The notes: generated by a model from the letters alone, not told the origin. A DNA stretch of 64,000 nucleotides from Periglandula ipomoeae IasaF13 (GCA_000222875.2 AFRD01000154.1:1-64000), one strand, 5' to 3'; shown: positions 11,664 through 24,658, counted from the stretch's first letter. A program made the numbers and translations.

Positions 11664-14600
11664 TTCGCGCGACGATTGCCAAGCACAGGAATTGCGCGAG
11701 GTGGTGGCGACGGCGACCACTTTAGTTTTCCTCGGTGTAATTCGCCAAAGCGCTGTTATTGTCGCGACTGGAGGAAAAGAAGGAGTTTTCCACTATTCAC
11801 CGATGTTGGTAAGAATGTTAGACAATTGTGAATCGCATATAGATGCTGGAAATGTCAATCCATATTCCGCAGCCTACTCATTGTGTTGTATCATTCCAGG
11901 ACCTGTTCATGCATCATTCCTAAATTACATTGTGATAAGATAAGCAAATTACTCGCGTTTGGATGACCAGACGTCAGGGCAGCATCTATCCCACAACCGG
12001 AACATTGCATTGGACAAGCGGTACGCAGGAACCAAAACTTCCGAGGTATGCGGCCAGTTGAGCCAGCCTTGTCTTTATGATACAATCGGAAATCCACCCC
12101 CTGTATGCTCAAAATCGGCAAGCAGCTGTTGTTGACAGCCGTACATAACTACAGTGAAGGACGATAAATATCTAGCCACATCAATAGATTATTAGTCCAG
12201 ATACCATGTAAATATGTCTATATACTCTTACACTTGAATATGTACCATCGAGCATTTTATATGCTTGGTGTATATTTTCTTGAAAGCCTCGTCTTTATTC
12301 ATGTATTAAATTTGATACAGAACGAAATGTAGCATCTCTGACTAAATACTTCTGATCACTAGCTGCATGTATGACCCCGCCGTGATGTGTAACTTCATCG
12401 CCGAACACAGCCCATCCACCCTTATTACGGCGTACGTTCTCAAGTAGTGGCAAAGCGCACATCAATGGCTTAGACCTGACAGTGCTCCTTCTCTGACCCC
12501 GCACTCCATGTCGCTTTTGAGCGCTGTCCATCGGTAGATGTTGTAGCACGTATCATGCATGCGTTGGCGTCTGCTATTCCGTCTACAGCCGAAGCCATTT
12601 AGTTCATTCGGCAAAGACCAAGGAAAACGAATCGAGGAGGCGTGTATGTCACGTCTACCCACGGGCTTCCGGTTTGTGCGCACGAAGTTTCATCAAGAAC
12701 AATCAATCCAGGAAGAGGAGCGACTAGACTCGGAGCATCAAACGCTTCATATCAACGACATGGAAACTAACTTTGATCATTATTTTGTGAAGACATATGG
12801 TCATTGCGGATTGATGTAGGCTAATAGTACTCGCTCATCACTCTCAGGTAGGTAGCCAGAACATCGGCGAGGCAGTGTAGAAGTGGAAGTATACAAACAA
12901 GCCCGCGAGGTACCCTGCGCCAGTCCATTTGTACCTCCCGTCTCGCAAGCGCCGACCAAGTGGCGTGGCTGAGTGACGATGTATCCGCATCTCAGCATCG
13001 CAGTGTGTCCCCTCCTCGTCCTCCGTGCTGTCCACAGAACGGATGGACCCAATTCAACGATAGTTGCCGCCCACAAGAAGTTGGTGGGACGGCAAGACGA
13101 AGTGTTGTCTTGTGTGATGTTGGTTTCCAACCCCACATCGCCCGGCTGGCCAAATTTATCGACGCCCTGACAGATCCACTTCCGGCAAGCCATTCAAAAT
13201 GTCGGTGAGCGATGTAAGGGCTGCTAGATGGGTTTGCTCATTGAGTTCGAGAGAGACAGAATGGCACGTACGCAGCCAGTTTCGAGAGCCATCATTGAAA
13301 TGCCTTGAGCTAGAGGAGTGATGGAATGACATCGTGCGCCGTCCAAGATGCAGGTAGGGCAAAGCACATGCGACACTCAGTCTGTCCCTCCAATACTGCC
13401 AGATGGGATACAAGGGCAGCTGCAGAGTCCTGTTAGGGTATGGGGGAAAACCCTGGCCCTAAGATGATGTATCATGTTGGAACGTGCAGGAACAGATGTG
13501 GGCTTCCCTCCCCAGCAATGTGTGCGAGACCTTCAAACATTAAGCAGCTATGATTAGCGTCTTGTGAATAAGTACCAGTATGACATAGGGGGCAGTTGAG
13601 TCTGATGCGTCTTCCCTTGGGACGTGTTGAAGTGAACTTTAACGGCCGCATTGGATGACTGTAGGCACAAATGTGTATGTACTGTACATTCGGTGGATGG
13701 CTACCGCCTCAAGCCTGCGGGGATGCTCAGATCCGGTCCGTTGGTGGAGCTCCATGAGGCAGGTCTCTTGGCTTTCGTGGCTGTCCACTACTACAACAGC
13801 TTTAACTGGCAGCTGGATCGTCTATCAATCTGGAAGGGACATTGCTTGGTTCCTCTTGATTAGCAGCCGTCTTTGAGACATATCGTCATCGAGCGGCCAC
13901 CAGGCAAGGCCGCCAGACCCTCTCAATTGCTATTCATCCCACTTGCGCCAGGATTCGTGGATCTGTTTCCCTTATGCAAACCATCAGTGGCTTCCATTGT
14001 GGAATTCATATCGGCTTGTCATGGGTGTACTTGATCTGTCGGACAATATTTAGCCGTCACTCTCGCCCACGGGCTTTGGACATGTTTGTCATGCGCAATC
14101 GAGACTTGAGCATCATTGTTTTCTGCGGGAATTTGGGCTCTATGCTTAGTGAATGGGGAAACACTATCATGATTAGAGACTGGTGGGGAGACTGAAATGG
14201 TGATGCCACCTGCGTAGGATAATGAGGACGGTCTGTCCTAATCATGGATGGGAAGAGACTTTGAACGGCACTTAGAACTTTTGGTAAGCAGGGAGCTATC
14301 CTTGATACAGCTGTCCCAGCCTGGCCGCTGTGTTTGCCAGACCAGGCCATTGCTGGTTGAAAACGGGGTCAACCCATGAGAACGGAATCCCCTCAAAATG
14401 ACCGACTTCTTTGGTGACGCCATATTAACACTAGCACCATTGTGATGATGGACCCTGAGGTGGGGGATGAGGGGTTAAGAGACTGAAGATCCGACCAACT
14501 CAGCTGCAAAAATGGTCTGTAATACCGGCCGCCATAATTTGAAACTGGCTAATGACCATTTTGACTCGTTGAGAAATTTCGTGCATATCCACTTTCATCG

Positions 14601-16476
14601 GGACTCTTTCTTTGTCCAAGGAGATCGGCTACGACTCGAATCAAAGAGGTTGGAACTCATCGCTCAGCCACCCTTTCCGAACATCCATGTTTGCTGACCG
14701 TTATCGAGGATAGAAATCCAGAACTCTGGCCGACTCGTACTGTCTCCGCACTCGATGATTTCTTTTCTGAAGGAGCCTCCATGAGAGTCTTGGAATATAG
14801 CTTCCATCGGCTGCGACACGCTGCAAGAATTGAATACGGGCAGAATAACTTCTGTTCAGCGGCAGGTTGTAGGTTGATTTCAACATTAAAACTATTCTTT
14901 AAGGAAAAATTTGGCTTCAAAGTGTTGAAGATGCACTCAGCGTATTCCGAGTGCAATAGAAGGTGGTGTTCAGATGGGTGCTTGAAATAATAAGCTCAAC
15001 TGTCGCGTGAGTTCAACATGCGGCATTCCCACATACAATTTGGCTGTGACTCACACACAAACTCACTTTCTCCCACAAGTGATCGCTAACTATGCTTCCA
15101 TTCATACAATTTTGAGTTTTTCCTGAGCTGTGATGCAGACTATAAAAGTACATGCTGTTCGTAATTCAGCGGCGGAAGCGTCAAAATTCGAGTATTAGTC
15201 GATTGTGTCACACTCTCCCTCATTCATGATTTGACGAGCTGCTGCGTGTTGTGATGATTGTTGCATTGGCTGGATCAACGATCAATGTGTGTAAGTATCT
15301 TGTGGCTCGAGCGAAGTACCTTTTGTGCCACGTCTTGTTACCAAAACGGAACTGGCTGACGGCGAACCCTGTGCCTGGAGACGGCGCTCCGGCGAACAGA
15401 GAGGCTTGATCAGGATCCATCGAGCCTTAGCCCACGCCCAATGCCATTGCCATCCCCCTCTTGCACTCCACTCGCCTGCGCCTAAAACTGAACTCTGTGG
15501 CCCTGGCAGACAAAAGATGGAGGCGGAAGAGGACCCTGGTAAGCTTCGTTGGCGCTCTATTGCTTTGTTACAGAGTGGCTTCCCATGTCTGACGCAGCAC
15601 TCGCTGCTGTTTGTGCTTCGCTTGTTGGACTTGCCCTTGATCCAGGTTCAATTTTGTGCTTCGCCCTCATTTTCCCCGAAAAAAATTATGTGCAGGGCTC
15701 AGCGTCATCTGATAGAAACTTGTCAACTATTCCCATCTCACTTTTGTCTCTGCCCCCCTTCGCTTATTGGACGCCAGGCGAGAAGAGGGCTTCAAGCATC
15801 AAGAGTCGTTTCCTCCAGATGAATGTTCGCTCCTTGCCATTGATCATCATACTTGCACTGAGATATTGCCGAGCTAGCAAAAGATTGAGGTAAGTTGTTT
15901 ATAGCCAATTTCTTCTTCGACGAATTCCATTATCACGAGAAGCCACAAGTACGATCGACAGGGAAAGCATTATCGATGCAAAGAGTTATCTCTCACAGCG
16001 CCTGCTTGGCAGGTGTGCTTACCAGCTTGCGGGCGTGGTTAACTGGTTGAAGCTCTCTCTGGCCGAAGGTGTCTTGATTTCTTCAAAGTCCGCCTAGAGG
16101 GGACTAGCGCGGCACCAGACGGTGTGCTGAAAACCAACCACCGCCTTTCAAGGCAACACCCGAGTCGGGTTTCTCGCTGGCTGAAGTGGTGCCCCTGTCT
16201 TGTCTGAAGTCGCCATGGTCCAAGCCTAGACCCTTGCCCGTACACACAGACGGCGCAAAGGGCTCTGGCGCCGAAATGGACGCAGACACGCAGACATAGC
16301 ACTTCGTCCATCCAACCCACCCCGCCTCTCGATTTGCTTCTCCTTCAACCTATCTATTGTATTCGTTCCTTGTGACTTTGGCTGACTCTTGTTGCTCTTT
16401 CCATGTCTGCAGCCTTGTGAGACTCAATCACACCGGCCAATTTGGCGTGTTCGAAAGCTTTGTTTTTCCTCTCATC
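11664..16476. other. Long region without a recognised gene
   Basis: About 4.8 kb between the RPC2 5' end (-) and PUF4 (+). It must hold both promoters and probably a long PUF4 5' leader in the right third. 12150-12310 is A+T-rich. A minus-strand frame at 13035-12844 has a hydrophobic stretch (GAGYLAGLFVYFHFY), but no start, partner exon or family could be assigned. No tRNA, rRNA, inverted repeat or transposon was seen. Confidence 0.5.
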
Positions 16477-19400
16477 ATGGATGACCTGCGCTTTCGCTCG
16501 CAGCAGTCGCCTCGGAACGAGACGCCGATGGCCTCATTTGTTTCACCTCCTCGCAATAATGGCCGCCACTCCCAACAAGCCTCCCACGATCCTCGCGCAA
16601 CGATGCCTCGACGATTTACCACTGATTCGGGCCGAGTTCCGACACTTTCGTCGATGAACGCGGCGCTGACCTCGCCTCCACGTGGCCTTGGATTGGACCC
16701 GAACCCAGAATACAACAATGTAAGCCTCGTTCCCTCGATATTGTCCTCTGCCGGCTTCGCTGTAATTCCGCAAGGAGCCGAGTAGCCCGACTTGAATAGG
16801 TTGCTAATTGGTGTACTTTTAAGGCTATGCACAAAGTACATTTGGTACGTAACCTCGCAATCAAATTGGAGGCAGGAGTCCTTGCAGTCGACAAGAAACT
16901 GTCTTCCGATACTGGTCATCCACGACGACTTCATTCGATGCTAATATAAAGCCGCAGATAGAGCAAAAGAAACTCGAATATGAAAGAATTCGCGAACAGC
17001 GCAGACGTTTTGAGTTGGAAATGCAACGGCTCGACCAGCAGCAGCGGCTCGAGGCGCAGGAGCTGGCGCAGATGGAAGAAGAGATTCGCATTGCAGGCCA
17101 TCAGTCAGAGCCCACAACTCCTCCGGAGTATCGCGACAACCCTATAGGATTCCCATCGATCTTTTCTCGACCAAATCGATACTCGACCTCGAGCCTTGCC
17201 TCGCCGCCTGGATTCAATCGGCCGGGGCGGTCAGGTTCTCAATTGACTTCGCCTCCCTCTGGCCTTGCCCAGTCTCAGTTTGGATTCAATGAAAGAACAA
17301 TGCCCTCTCGATCTGACCCGAATACTCGCCGGAACAGTGATGACGAAGAAAAGGAAGAAGCGGTGCGGCAAGACCCGACTAGTCATCGGTCCACCAATGC
17401 GTAAGTTGTCGTACCTGCACTTTTTGAGCCCTCACAGAGCGTATGCCTGTTTCTGGTGGCTCAAGATGTGATCAATTCTCATCGACCGTCTTGCCATCTT
17501 TTCTTCATTTCTTCTGGCGTTACTCCTGGCGTTAAACATGTGTTTGAGAGAACACATCCAGTTCTGCTGCAATTGTACGCCGTGATAGTGGTGGGGCGAT
17601 TTGGCAGTTCTGTTTCGCAGGAGATTGTCTTCAGCTCCTTCTGCACAGTCATTCTGCACATTCTGTTACTGATTCGGACTTTCTGGTCATTGCTAACATG
17701 CTACTCACGGACAGCGTCAACCGATACTCCATGCCTGTCACCAGATCAAGGAATGGACTGTACGATATGAACTTGGACCAAACCAACACGACGCGATTTT
17801 TGTTTGGCGATGACGAACCTAATGCGTTGCCTCGGGGCCGGACACCCGACGACAATTTTCCTACGCTCGTGCGACGTGAGGACCAAATGGTAAGTACCAA
17901 AAACTGTACCGTCTTCGTGAATGATGCTGTTTCTTTCGACTTCGGGCCGTGGTACCCAGAGGCATTGGAGAGAATCGGAGAGAATCGGAGAGAAGTCGGC
18001 GCATGATGGTAGCGAGCAGTGCAGCTGGCGACGGCTGGCGAGTGATGGTTGCCACTGTTAACGCCCGGGCACGAGGCTCCCAGCGTGGCCGCTCTTGCCT
18101 TTACGTGTTCTTGGTATTTTGCACACGCTGCACCGCACCGCACCAGTACTAGCTGCCTGCTAGCCGCTGCTCATCATTCACAGCTCGATCTCACACGCTT
18201 TCTCAAGCCTCTGTGTTCGCAGCATCGTTGCTTCGTGCGATTTGTCGCTCAACAATTTACAAGTAGCCATATCATCTGCCAGACTGCTTGTGCCACATTG
18301 TTCAATATCGTTTTTCTTGCGTTGTTCTGACCTTCTGCGTTTTCTTTCAGCTTTCTGCGTCTTCGGCTGCACTCGATCTTGCGTTGTCCCCATCACCTAA
18401 TCCTGAAAAATCCGCCGGCTGGAATCGTGTTAACCGTCATCGCCATCAACAGAGCATGTCAGCAATCAATGGGCTTTCCTCCAACAAAGCCAGCGACCTG
18501 ACTAGTATTGGCAGCAGACCGCAATCTCTGCGCCACTCTCTTGACCTCAAGTACATTTCCGAAAGCCCAGCAGAGCCATCATCCGCAGCTATGTCGCCTC
18601 AGAGTAGCCATATGGCATCGCCTCCTCGCCTCCAGAGCTCCTTTTCTGCCAACGATGTTCCAACGGTTAAGAATCCTTCAGGATCATCGGTTTTTACTGG
18701 TAACGCCAACAATCATGCTCAGCAGCATTTCCACAACCACAATGCCAACATGGGTCGCATCCCTGCTGGCGCACTGCGCACTCGCCACAGTAGAGAGCTT
18801 TCGAGCGACAACAGCTTGAACGCTGGCCGTGAGCAGCCGAATAATTTCCAACCCATACATTCAGCTCTACAAGCAAGTGCAGCCCCCTTCGGACCTGGTC
18901 TCACGAGTGCAGCACAAGTTAGCTCCGCAGCGGCTGTATCTGGACCGGCCACTACCGCGCTTGTCAACTCGTTCAACAACTTTTATCCTACGAATGGGTT
19001 TGGCCCTCACACTGCCAATGGGAACGGCAGCTACGGTATTCCCATGCTCACGGCCGGTATGCAGCAGATGAACATGGGGGCTGTCAATGGAGGCAACATG
19101 TATCCTGCCCAGAATTATCCAGGTTACGGCGGTGTGCCTTTCACCCAAGGTCCCAACCAGTCGCGAGACAGTCAAGCTCGAGTCATGCAACACCGACGCC
19201 AGCTCGATAACGAAGGTATGTGATAGAAACTATATATGATTATTAGTCCTGGTGCTGACTCGATTTTCCAGCCATGTCTAGGTACCAGAATATGCCCCTT
19301 GAGTCTTTTCGTGGGCAGATCTACGAGCTATGCAAAGATCAGCATGGATGTCGCTACTTTCAGAAGAAGCTCGAAGAGCGCAATGCTGATCAAGTACACA

Positions 19401-20608
19401 TGATTTGGCTCGAGACGAACCAGCATGTCATAGAACTCATGACGGACCCCTTTGGTAATTATTTGTGCCAAAAGCTCCTCGAGTTCTGCAATGACGATGA
19501 GCGCACCGTTTTGATTCAGAACGCATCCCAGGATATGGTTCGAATTGCGTTTAACCAGCATGGGACACGAGCTCTACAGAAGATGATAGAATACGTTAGC
19601 ACTCCGCAGCAGGTGCATCTCATCATTGAAGCCCTTCGCTTCCGTGTTGTTGAGCTTATTCAAGACCTCAATGGCAACCACGTCATTCAGAAGTGTCTGA
19701 ACAAGCTTACGTCTCTCGATGCACAATTCATTTTTGATGCAGTTGGCAACAACTGCATTGAGGTGGGCACACACCGGCACGGTTGCTGTGTGCTGCAGCG
19801 TTGCATCGACCACGCTTCTGGCGAACAGAAGCCATGGCTCATCCAGCGGATCACGGAGCATGCTCGAATTCTCGTGCAAGATCCATTTGGAAACTATGTG
19901 GTTCAGTACATCATCGACCTCAACGAGCCGAGCTTCACTGAGCCAGCGGTCGCCACGTTCCAAGGCTGCATCAGTCAATTGTCGCGTCACAAATTCAGCT
20001 CCAATGTCATTGAGAAGTGTCTGCGATGCTCACAGGCTCAGTCAAAAGACATGATTGTAGAAGAGCTTCTCGCTCCCCAAGAGATGGAACGCTTACTCCG
20101 GGATTCATTTGCCAACTATGTTATACAGACTGCTTTAGAGTTTGCGACTCCGCATCAAAAGTACCGCCTTGTTGAGTCGATCCGTCCTATCCTGCCGCAA
20201 ATCCGCACAACGCCCTATGGCCGTCGCATTCAAGCCAAAGTTTCAGCGTACGACAACCGCGGAAGCGCAGCATCGAGCGGTCAAGTTACTCCTGCAGACA
20301 ACACCCAGGGCCAGATACCCCTTCGTCAAGGCCATAACCGTGGCATGTCCGGGAATGCTTCAATGCTACCGACCAATGGCATTGCGAATGGAGGTCTGAC
20401 TGGATTAGGAGCCTCTCAGGGCAACCGGCAGAACGTCTCCTACCAAAATAATTCCGTCATGACAACACCACCAACAGGAGGCAATACCGTCACACAGCCT
20501 CAAAACCAGCAGCAATCTCAGTTCAACCCGAGAGCACCAACTGGCTTTACTCCGTCACACTCTGCAAATGCATCCTTAGATGCCAGCGGCGAGACACGCT
20601 GGGTGTAA
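16477..20608 (+). CDS. puf4: Puf4-type Pumilio-family mRNA-binding protein
   Basis: Cytoplasmic RNA-binding protein that controls stability and translation of mRNAs carrying UGUA-type sites in their 3' UTR. Exons: 16477-16719, 16824-16844, 16958-17400, 17715-17889, 18351-19215, 19272-20608 (1,027 residues). The N-terminal two thirds is disordered and rich in Ser, Asn, Gln and Pro, with a short charged coiled coil (IEQKKLEYERIREQRRR). The last exon carries eight PUM repeats. Their RNA-contact triads appear in GCRYFQ, GNYLCQ, GTRALQ, GNHVIQ, GCCVLQ, GNYVVQ, SSNVIE and ANYVIQ. The DQHGCR first repeat and the THRHGCCVLQRC block match the Puf4 subgroup rather than Puf3 or Puf6. The tail is Gln/Asn-rich and ends in GETRWV. 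The 461-nt intron 17890-18350 is unusually long for this window. Confidence 0.92.
16824..16844 (+). other. puf4: 21-nt microexon of the Puf4-type gene
   Basis: Flanked by TTTTAAG on the left and GTACGT on the right. It encodes AMHKVHL in frame (phase 0 at both ends), directly before IEQKKLEYER. Because it is 21 nt and phase 0, skipping it would delete seven residues without shifting the frame, so alternative use is possible. The alternative is a single 238-nt intron 16720-16957. Confidence 0.6.
17971..17990. repeat. 10-bp tandem duplication in a PUF4 intron
   Basis: Two perfect copies of AGAATCGGAG with partial matches on both sides, inside the 461-nt intron 17890-18350. Purine-rich on the coding strand. 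No function is claimed. Confidence 0.8.
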
Positions 20609-22045
20609 AAAATTCCTTTTTCCTCACGATTGCATCGTCATCGGAACACAGGTCACTTTGTACCAACACGCCTGATACGCCCTCCTTGGCCTGTTTTTCT
20701 CAGATGACGCTCTATCTCTCATGCAGCACGGTTACGAACTGCCATGACTTGACGACCTCTTTTATTATGCGCCGTGTTTGATTGCTACGACTACAACACG
20801 AGAACGCCGTTGCATTACTAGCTCAGCTCCACAGTCACGATCACTTGTGATGGTGCTATGTGTGTATATTACAAAACCGAGGAAGTTCTCCAAAACAAGA
20901 ATTGAAAAGAGGCGAAAAGTGAAAAGATCCGAGTGGCAATATTTTCGTCTACTCCGCCAGTGAAACATATGCCCCTCATGCATTTGTATATTGAGCCGCC
21001 GCTACATCGACATAGATGAATTTTACTCGGTGGAAATTTCATTTACTGTCCCTTCTGTTCTCTGATTTGCCCCTTTTTGTTACTCGACCAGTTCCCAGTC
21101 TTCCCTTCATTCATGTTTGTTGTCTTTTTTATCACTTAACCGAGTCTGGTGAACTTTATTTCTTGCTCATCTGGGCCACGACCGACAGTAGATATTCTCA
21201 TACGTGGCGATGAGGAATTTTCTGTCGGTACGTCCAACAATCCGACCCGGTAGCTTCACACATTCCACTGCGACTCCATGCTCATGTACTTTCTTGCTTT
21301 CTAGGTCTATAAATAAGTGGACGGGAACTTGCAGAGATGGAGAACCCTGAATTGGGTTGCAAGTATTTGGATGGTTGGGGTTTTTTGCTCTGTTTTGTTA
21401 CGCATGGACTTTTGTATGTTGAAAGATTATTTCAGACACTCAAAATCAAACTATAGCTGCTCTTGCTCTATATAACATAGCTACCGAAACCTTGTGTGGC
21501 ACGAGTTACTCCGCAACCTCTGGGTTACTGGCCAATACAACAAACTTCGAAAGTGAAGCATAAATGCCGATATGATTGCCGTATCCTCGAAGACACTGCA
21601 AAAAGAAAATACCTTTGCAGAGGAAAGAATCCGGGAAACAATGGCAGACTTTTCACTACGAACGTGAATGTACGACATCGTTACTGCATGTTGTAGGGCA
21701 CGTCCACTATGGGACTGACTATTTCGAATACTTGGACATCATGGCGCTAGTCACTGATTGAGAAAGGCCAGATGATTAAATAGTTCAGGAATCATATTCG
21801 TTCCGACCGATGATTTTTTCGAATAGACTACCAAATCATAATGGTGTTTTTTTTGTTCCACACGCAACCCCGTAAACCCCATAAACCGGATTCCAAGCAC
21901 GAGTTGAAAAACGACCGCAATGCCATAAAACCAGTAATCCCATCCCAGGAAATGCCTACTGCTGCCGCCGTCGTAGCACCATGACGCACGTCCGACTTTC
22001 TTCTCAGCCGCCACAACGCCTGGTACCACTCCGAGGAGTAGACTC
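20609..22045. other. Intergenic, convergent 3' ends
   Basis: About 1.4 kb between the PUF4 stop (+) and the L15 stop (-). It probably contains a PUF4 3' UTR. No gene was recognised; the frames present are short and uncorroborated. Confidence 0.6.
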
Positions 22046-23096
22046 TTATCGGTATCGCCACAGCGAAGTGGTGTTGTGGCGCAACCAGGTCTTTCTGCGT
22101 CCAGCACGGGTCTTGTTGTAGCGGTGACCCTTGTTGAGACCACGGGACTTCTTGCCGGTGGCCGTGAGACCACGAGCCTCGCGGTGCTTGTGGACGGGGT
22201 TGACGATCCAGTTGATGCGGGGGTCGATGCGGATGGCCTTGTGCTGGGGGTCAACGAGGATGACCTCGTAGTACTTGTAGGTAGAGTCCTGGTTGATCCA
22301 GTAGGAGTTGAGGACTCGCAAATTGGCGCAGCGGCGACCGACACGCTCCTCGGCGGTAGCCTTGAGAGAGCGCTGGTACTTGAGCTGGTTGATACCCTGG
22401 TTGGTGGGCTTGCCTGTTGGAGGAAAGACGGAAGGTTAGTATCGTGGCGTCTTGTGTCAAGAGACGATTCAGATTCGAGTGAAAACTGACCATAGGTGGC
22501 ACCCTTGGGGGCAGGGCGCTTGCGACCACCACGGCGGACGCGGACTCGGTAAATCACATAGCCCTGCTTGGCCTTGTAACCCAGGCGGCGAGCCTTGTCG
22601 GGGCGCGAAGGGCGAGAGGCGCGGTGAATGACGTTCAATTGACGGTACTATATTAATGCACTCTCAGCAAAAGTTCAACGAGTGTATAGCACAGATCGAG
22701 GAAACAGGTGACGGAAGCAGTTTTTGTTTCCTTCTCCAGAAATTGCAAGATTGATCCTTGGGGGGTTGGGGTTCAGGCGCGATATAATGCTCGCGGAGGA
22801 GCCTTTGTCCATCAACTCGAATATTGTATTCGTTTTGGAGTCATGACGATTCCGGCACGCAGACACCCAAAGCAGAGCAATATTGGCTGAGCCCAACCGC
22901 CAGGATCAATTCGAAGTGCAGGATAAGAAGGAAAACTGTTCGTTCGTCCCGTATTCGCTCGTCCACGATATGCCAATCGAAACGTGATTGAGGTTGGATC
23001 TTAACGTACTTCCCAGCAGCGCACTCGGAGAAGGAAGCTCATCAAATCAGACTGCTTCTTCTTCTGAAGTTCCTCGACATACTTGAGGGCACCCAT
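22046..23096 (-). CDS. rpl15: 60S ribosomal protein L15 (eL15)
   Basis: Structural protein of the large cytosolic ribosomal subunit. Exons on the minus strand: 23096-23010, 22647-22491 and 22413-22046, giving 203 residues, the normal eL15 length. The start reads MGALKYVEELQKKKQSDLMS. The first junction joins RVRCWE to YRQLNVIHRASRPSRP and the second joins KGATYG to KPTNQGINQL. The C-terminal basic tail contains LNKGHRYNKTRAGRRK and ends HNTTSLWRYR. The first intron is 362 nt, with a GTACGT donor and ATATAG acceptor. A long first intron near the start codon is common in fungal ribosomal protein genes. Every block matches the family, so identity is very secure. Confidence 0.97.
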
Positions 23097-23641
23097 CTTG
23101 GCTAGACAATAACGATGTTATGTTAGCTCAACAGTCTTTTTGCAGCCTCGATATCGAGAAGGCTGAATTGATGGAGCGTCGAGGTAGACGAACCGGTTTA
23201 TGAGGGATGATTCCTGTGGTTGGTTAGTAGTGGGTGGGAGCGAAGTTCGAAAATTCGTTCACGGAACTCGTGCAATATCCGACAGTGGACGAAAATTGCT
23301 CTTGCAGGTTTGTGTGGGCTAAGCGACGCGCTAGCCCTGGTTTGGCATTAGCGTAGTAGGACTTGCCCCTCAGTGCCCTGGCATGGCTGTCAAGTGGGCT
23401 GGGCGTTGTTGATGAGTCAGCAAGCACTCAGGTGGGGCTTTCCTCTAACGACTTGGCTAGCCTAGCAATTGGTAGGCATGGGCAGTCGAAGCATTTTTGG
23501 CATCGAACCACAGCGTCGTGCCAGTACAACGAGGTTGAAACCACTCGCAAGCGGCAAAGCTTCACGGTTCGTGTATGCATTCTTTCACTAGCTAGGTAAC
23601 TTCATTCACTTATTGAAACCCAGGTGGATAGAATGCTCGTC
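23097..23641. other. Intergenic, L15 promoter side
   Basis: Holds the promoter and 5' leader of the L15 gene (-) and the 3' flank of the next minus-strand gene. A tandem-like AG/CT-rich stretch occurs near 23140-23240. No gene seen. Confidence 0.55.
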
Positions 23642-24658
23642 TTATGGCAACAGTGCTGTAATGCGAGACACAGCGATTAGGATAGCTTCTGCCGTGTTGC
23701 CCCATGTTTCCGTATCTTTCTGTGTATGTGCCTCCCCCAACAGTTCCCACGCAATCTGCTCAATATCGTCCTCGATGGTCGTTGCTACTCCGTTCGACCT
23801 CGGAAGAACTTGCTCCTCCACAAGTCTGGTTGCCAGAGTCAACATGCGGTTGTTCAATTCGTGAAGGTCCGTACTATCCTGCTCCCAGCGCAGCCATGAA
23901 GGCATCTTGGCACAATCCGAGCCTTCGCTTAATTGGGCATATTCTCTTGCCGCCGCCCGATTTTCTGCCAGGAGGCGCATCGCGTGCGCATAAATATTGT
24001 TGGTGAGCCCAGTCTCGCTACTTGTGTAAGCACTGTCGAAATGAGGGAAGATGTGCAATGCGTCTCCAGGCATTTCAATGCCAGCTATTAGATCGACAGG
24101 CATAGGTTTCCCAGGCAGCCTGTCCCATGTCTCAATCGCTATACTTTATGTTGGAGTGGAGAGAGACTCACGTTTTCACACTCATTTCAGCCTCAATGTA
24201 TTTCTTCACATCGTCTGCTGATCTCCTGATAGACTGCTTAGCTTCGAAACTAGCCGTCCCCGTCGGCTTGCTTTCGTTTGTCTGCCTGGGCGCGCTTCTA
24301 GCCATATCTTGCATGTTAGACGATGTATCGATGATAAGACATTGAGATAGGGTAAAACCAGAGAACAGCTCCAAATACCCTGCTTTTGCTTTAGTCCGAA
24401 GATTACTGCCTTTGGGGGACGCTTTAAATGTCCCTTTAGAGCGTTACACTTCCCTGCTGGAGGGCGGTCAGGCATCGATACTTCGGAATCGTTGTCATCG
24501 AGATCAACGATCTCATCGCTGTCTATGGTAAATCAGCATGCCATTTCCTGGCAGGAACCTTCAATCGTAAATTTGTGGTGAAGTAGAGGAACACAACAGC
24601 CATGCGCTGTAGACATACCTTGATTAAGCTTAATCCGTTTTCTGGTTAATGGTGCCAT
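23642..24658 (-). CDS. Unrecognised 265-residue protein, probably nuclear
   Basis: Four exons read in one consistent frame: 24658-24619, 24522-24379, 24307-24172, 24119-23642. Introns are 52-96 nt with donors GTATGT, GTATTT and GTGAGT. The start MAPLTRKRIKLNQ is a short basic stretch like a nuclear localisation signal, followed by an acidic run (DSDEIVDLDDNDSE). A basic Lys-rich middle (LKRPPKAVIFGLKQKQ) precedes a helical C-terminal half, with segments such as SIRRSADDVKKYIEAEMS, NIYAHAMRLLAENRAAAREY and LNNRMLTLATRLVEEQVLP. I do not recognise the family. The size, acidic-basic N-terminus and helical C-terminus would fit a small chromatin or kinetochore-type protein, but that is a guess. The exon 3/4 junction is the least certain. 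Confidence 0.65.

Noticed and set aside
21751..22638. 295-codon minus-strand frame through L15
   Set aside because: It runs through the L15 intron and then in the wrong frame; the three-exon L15 model explains the region fully.
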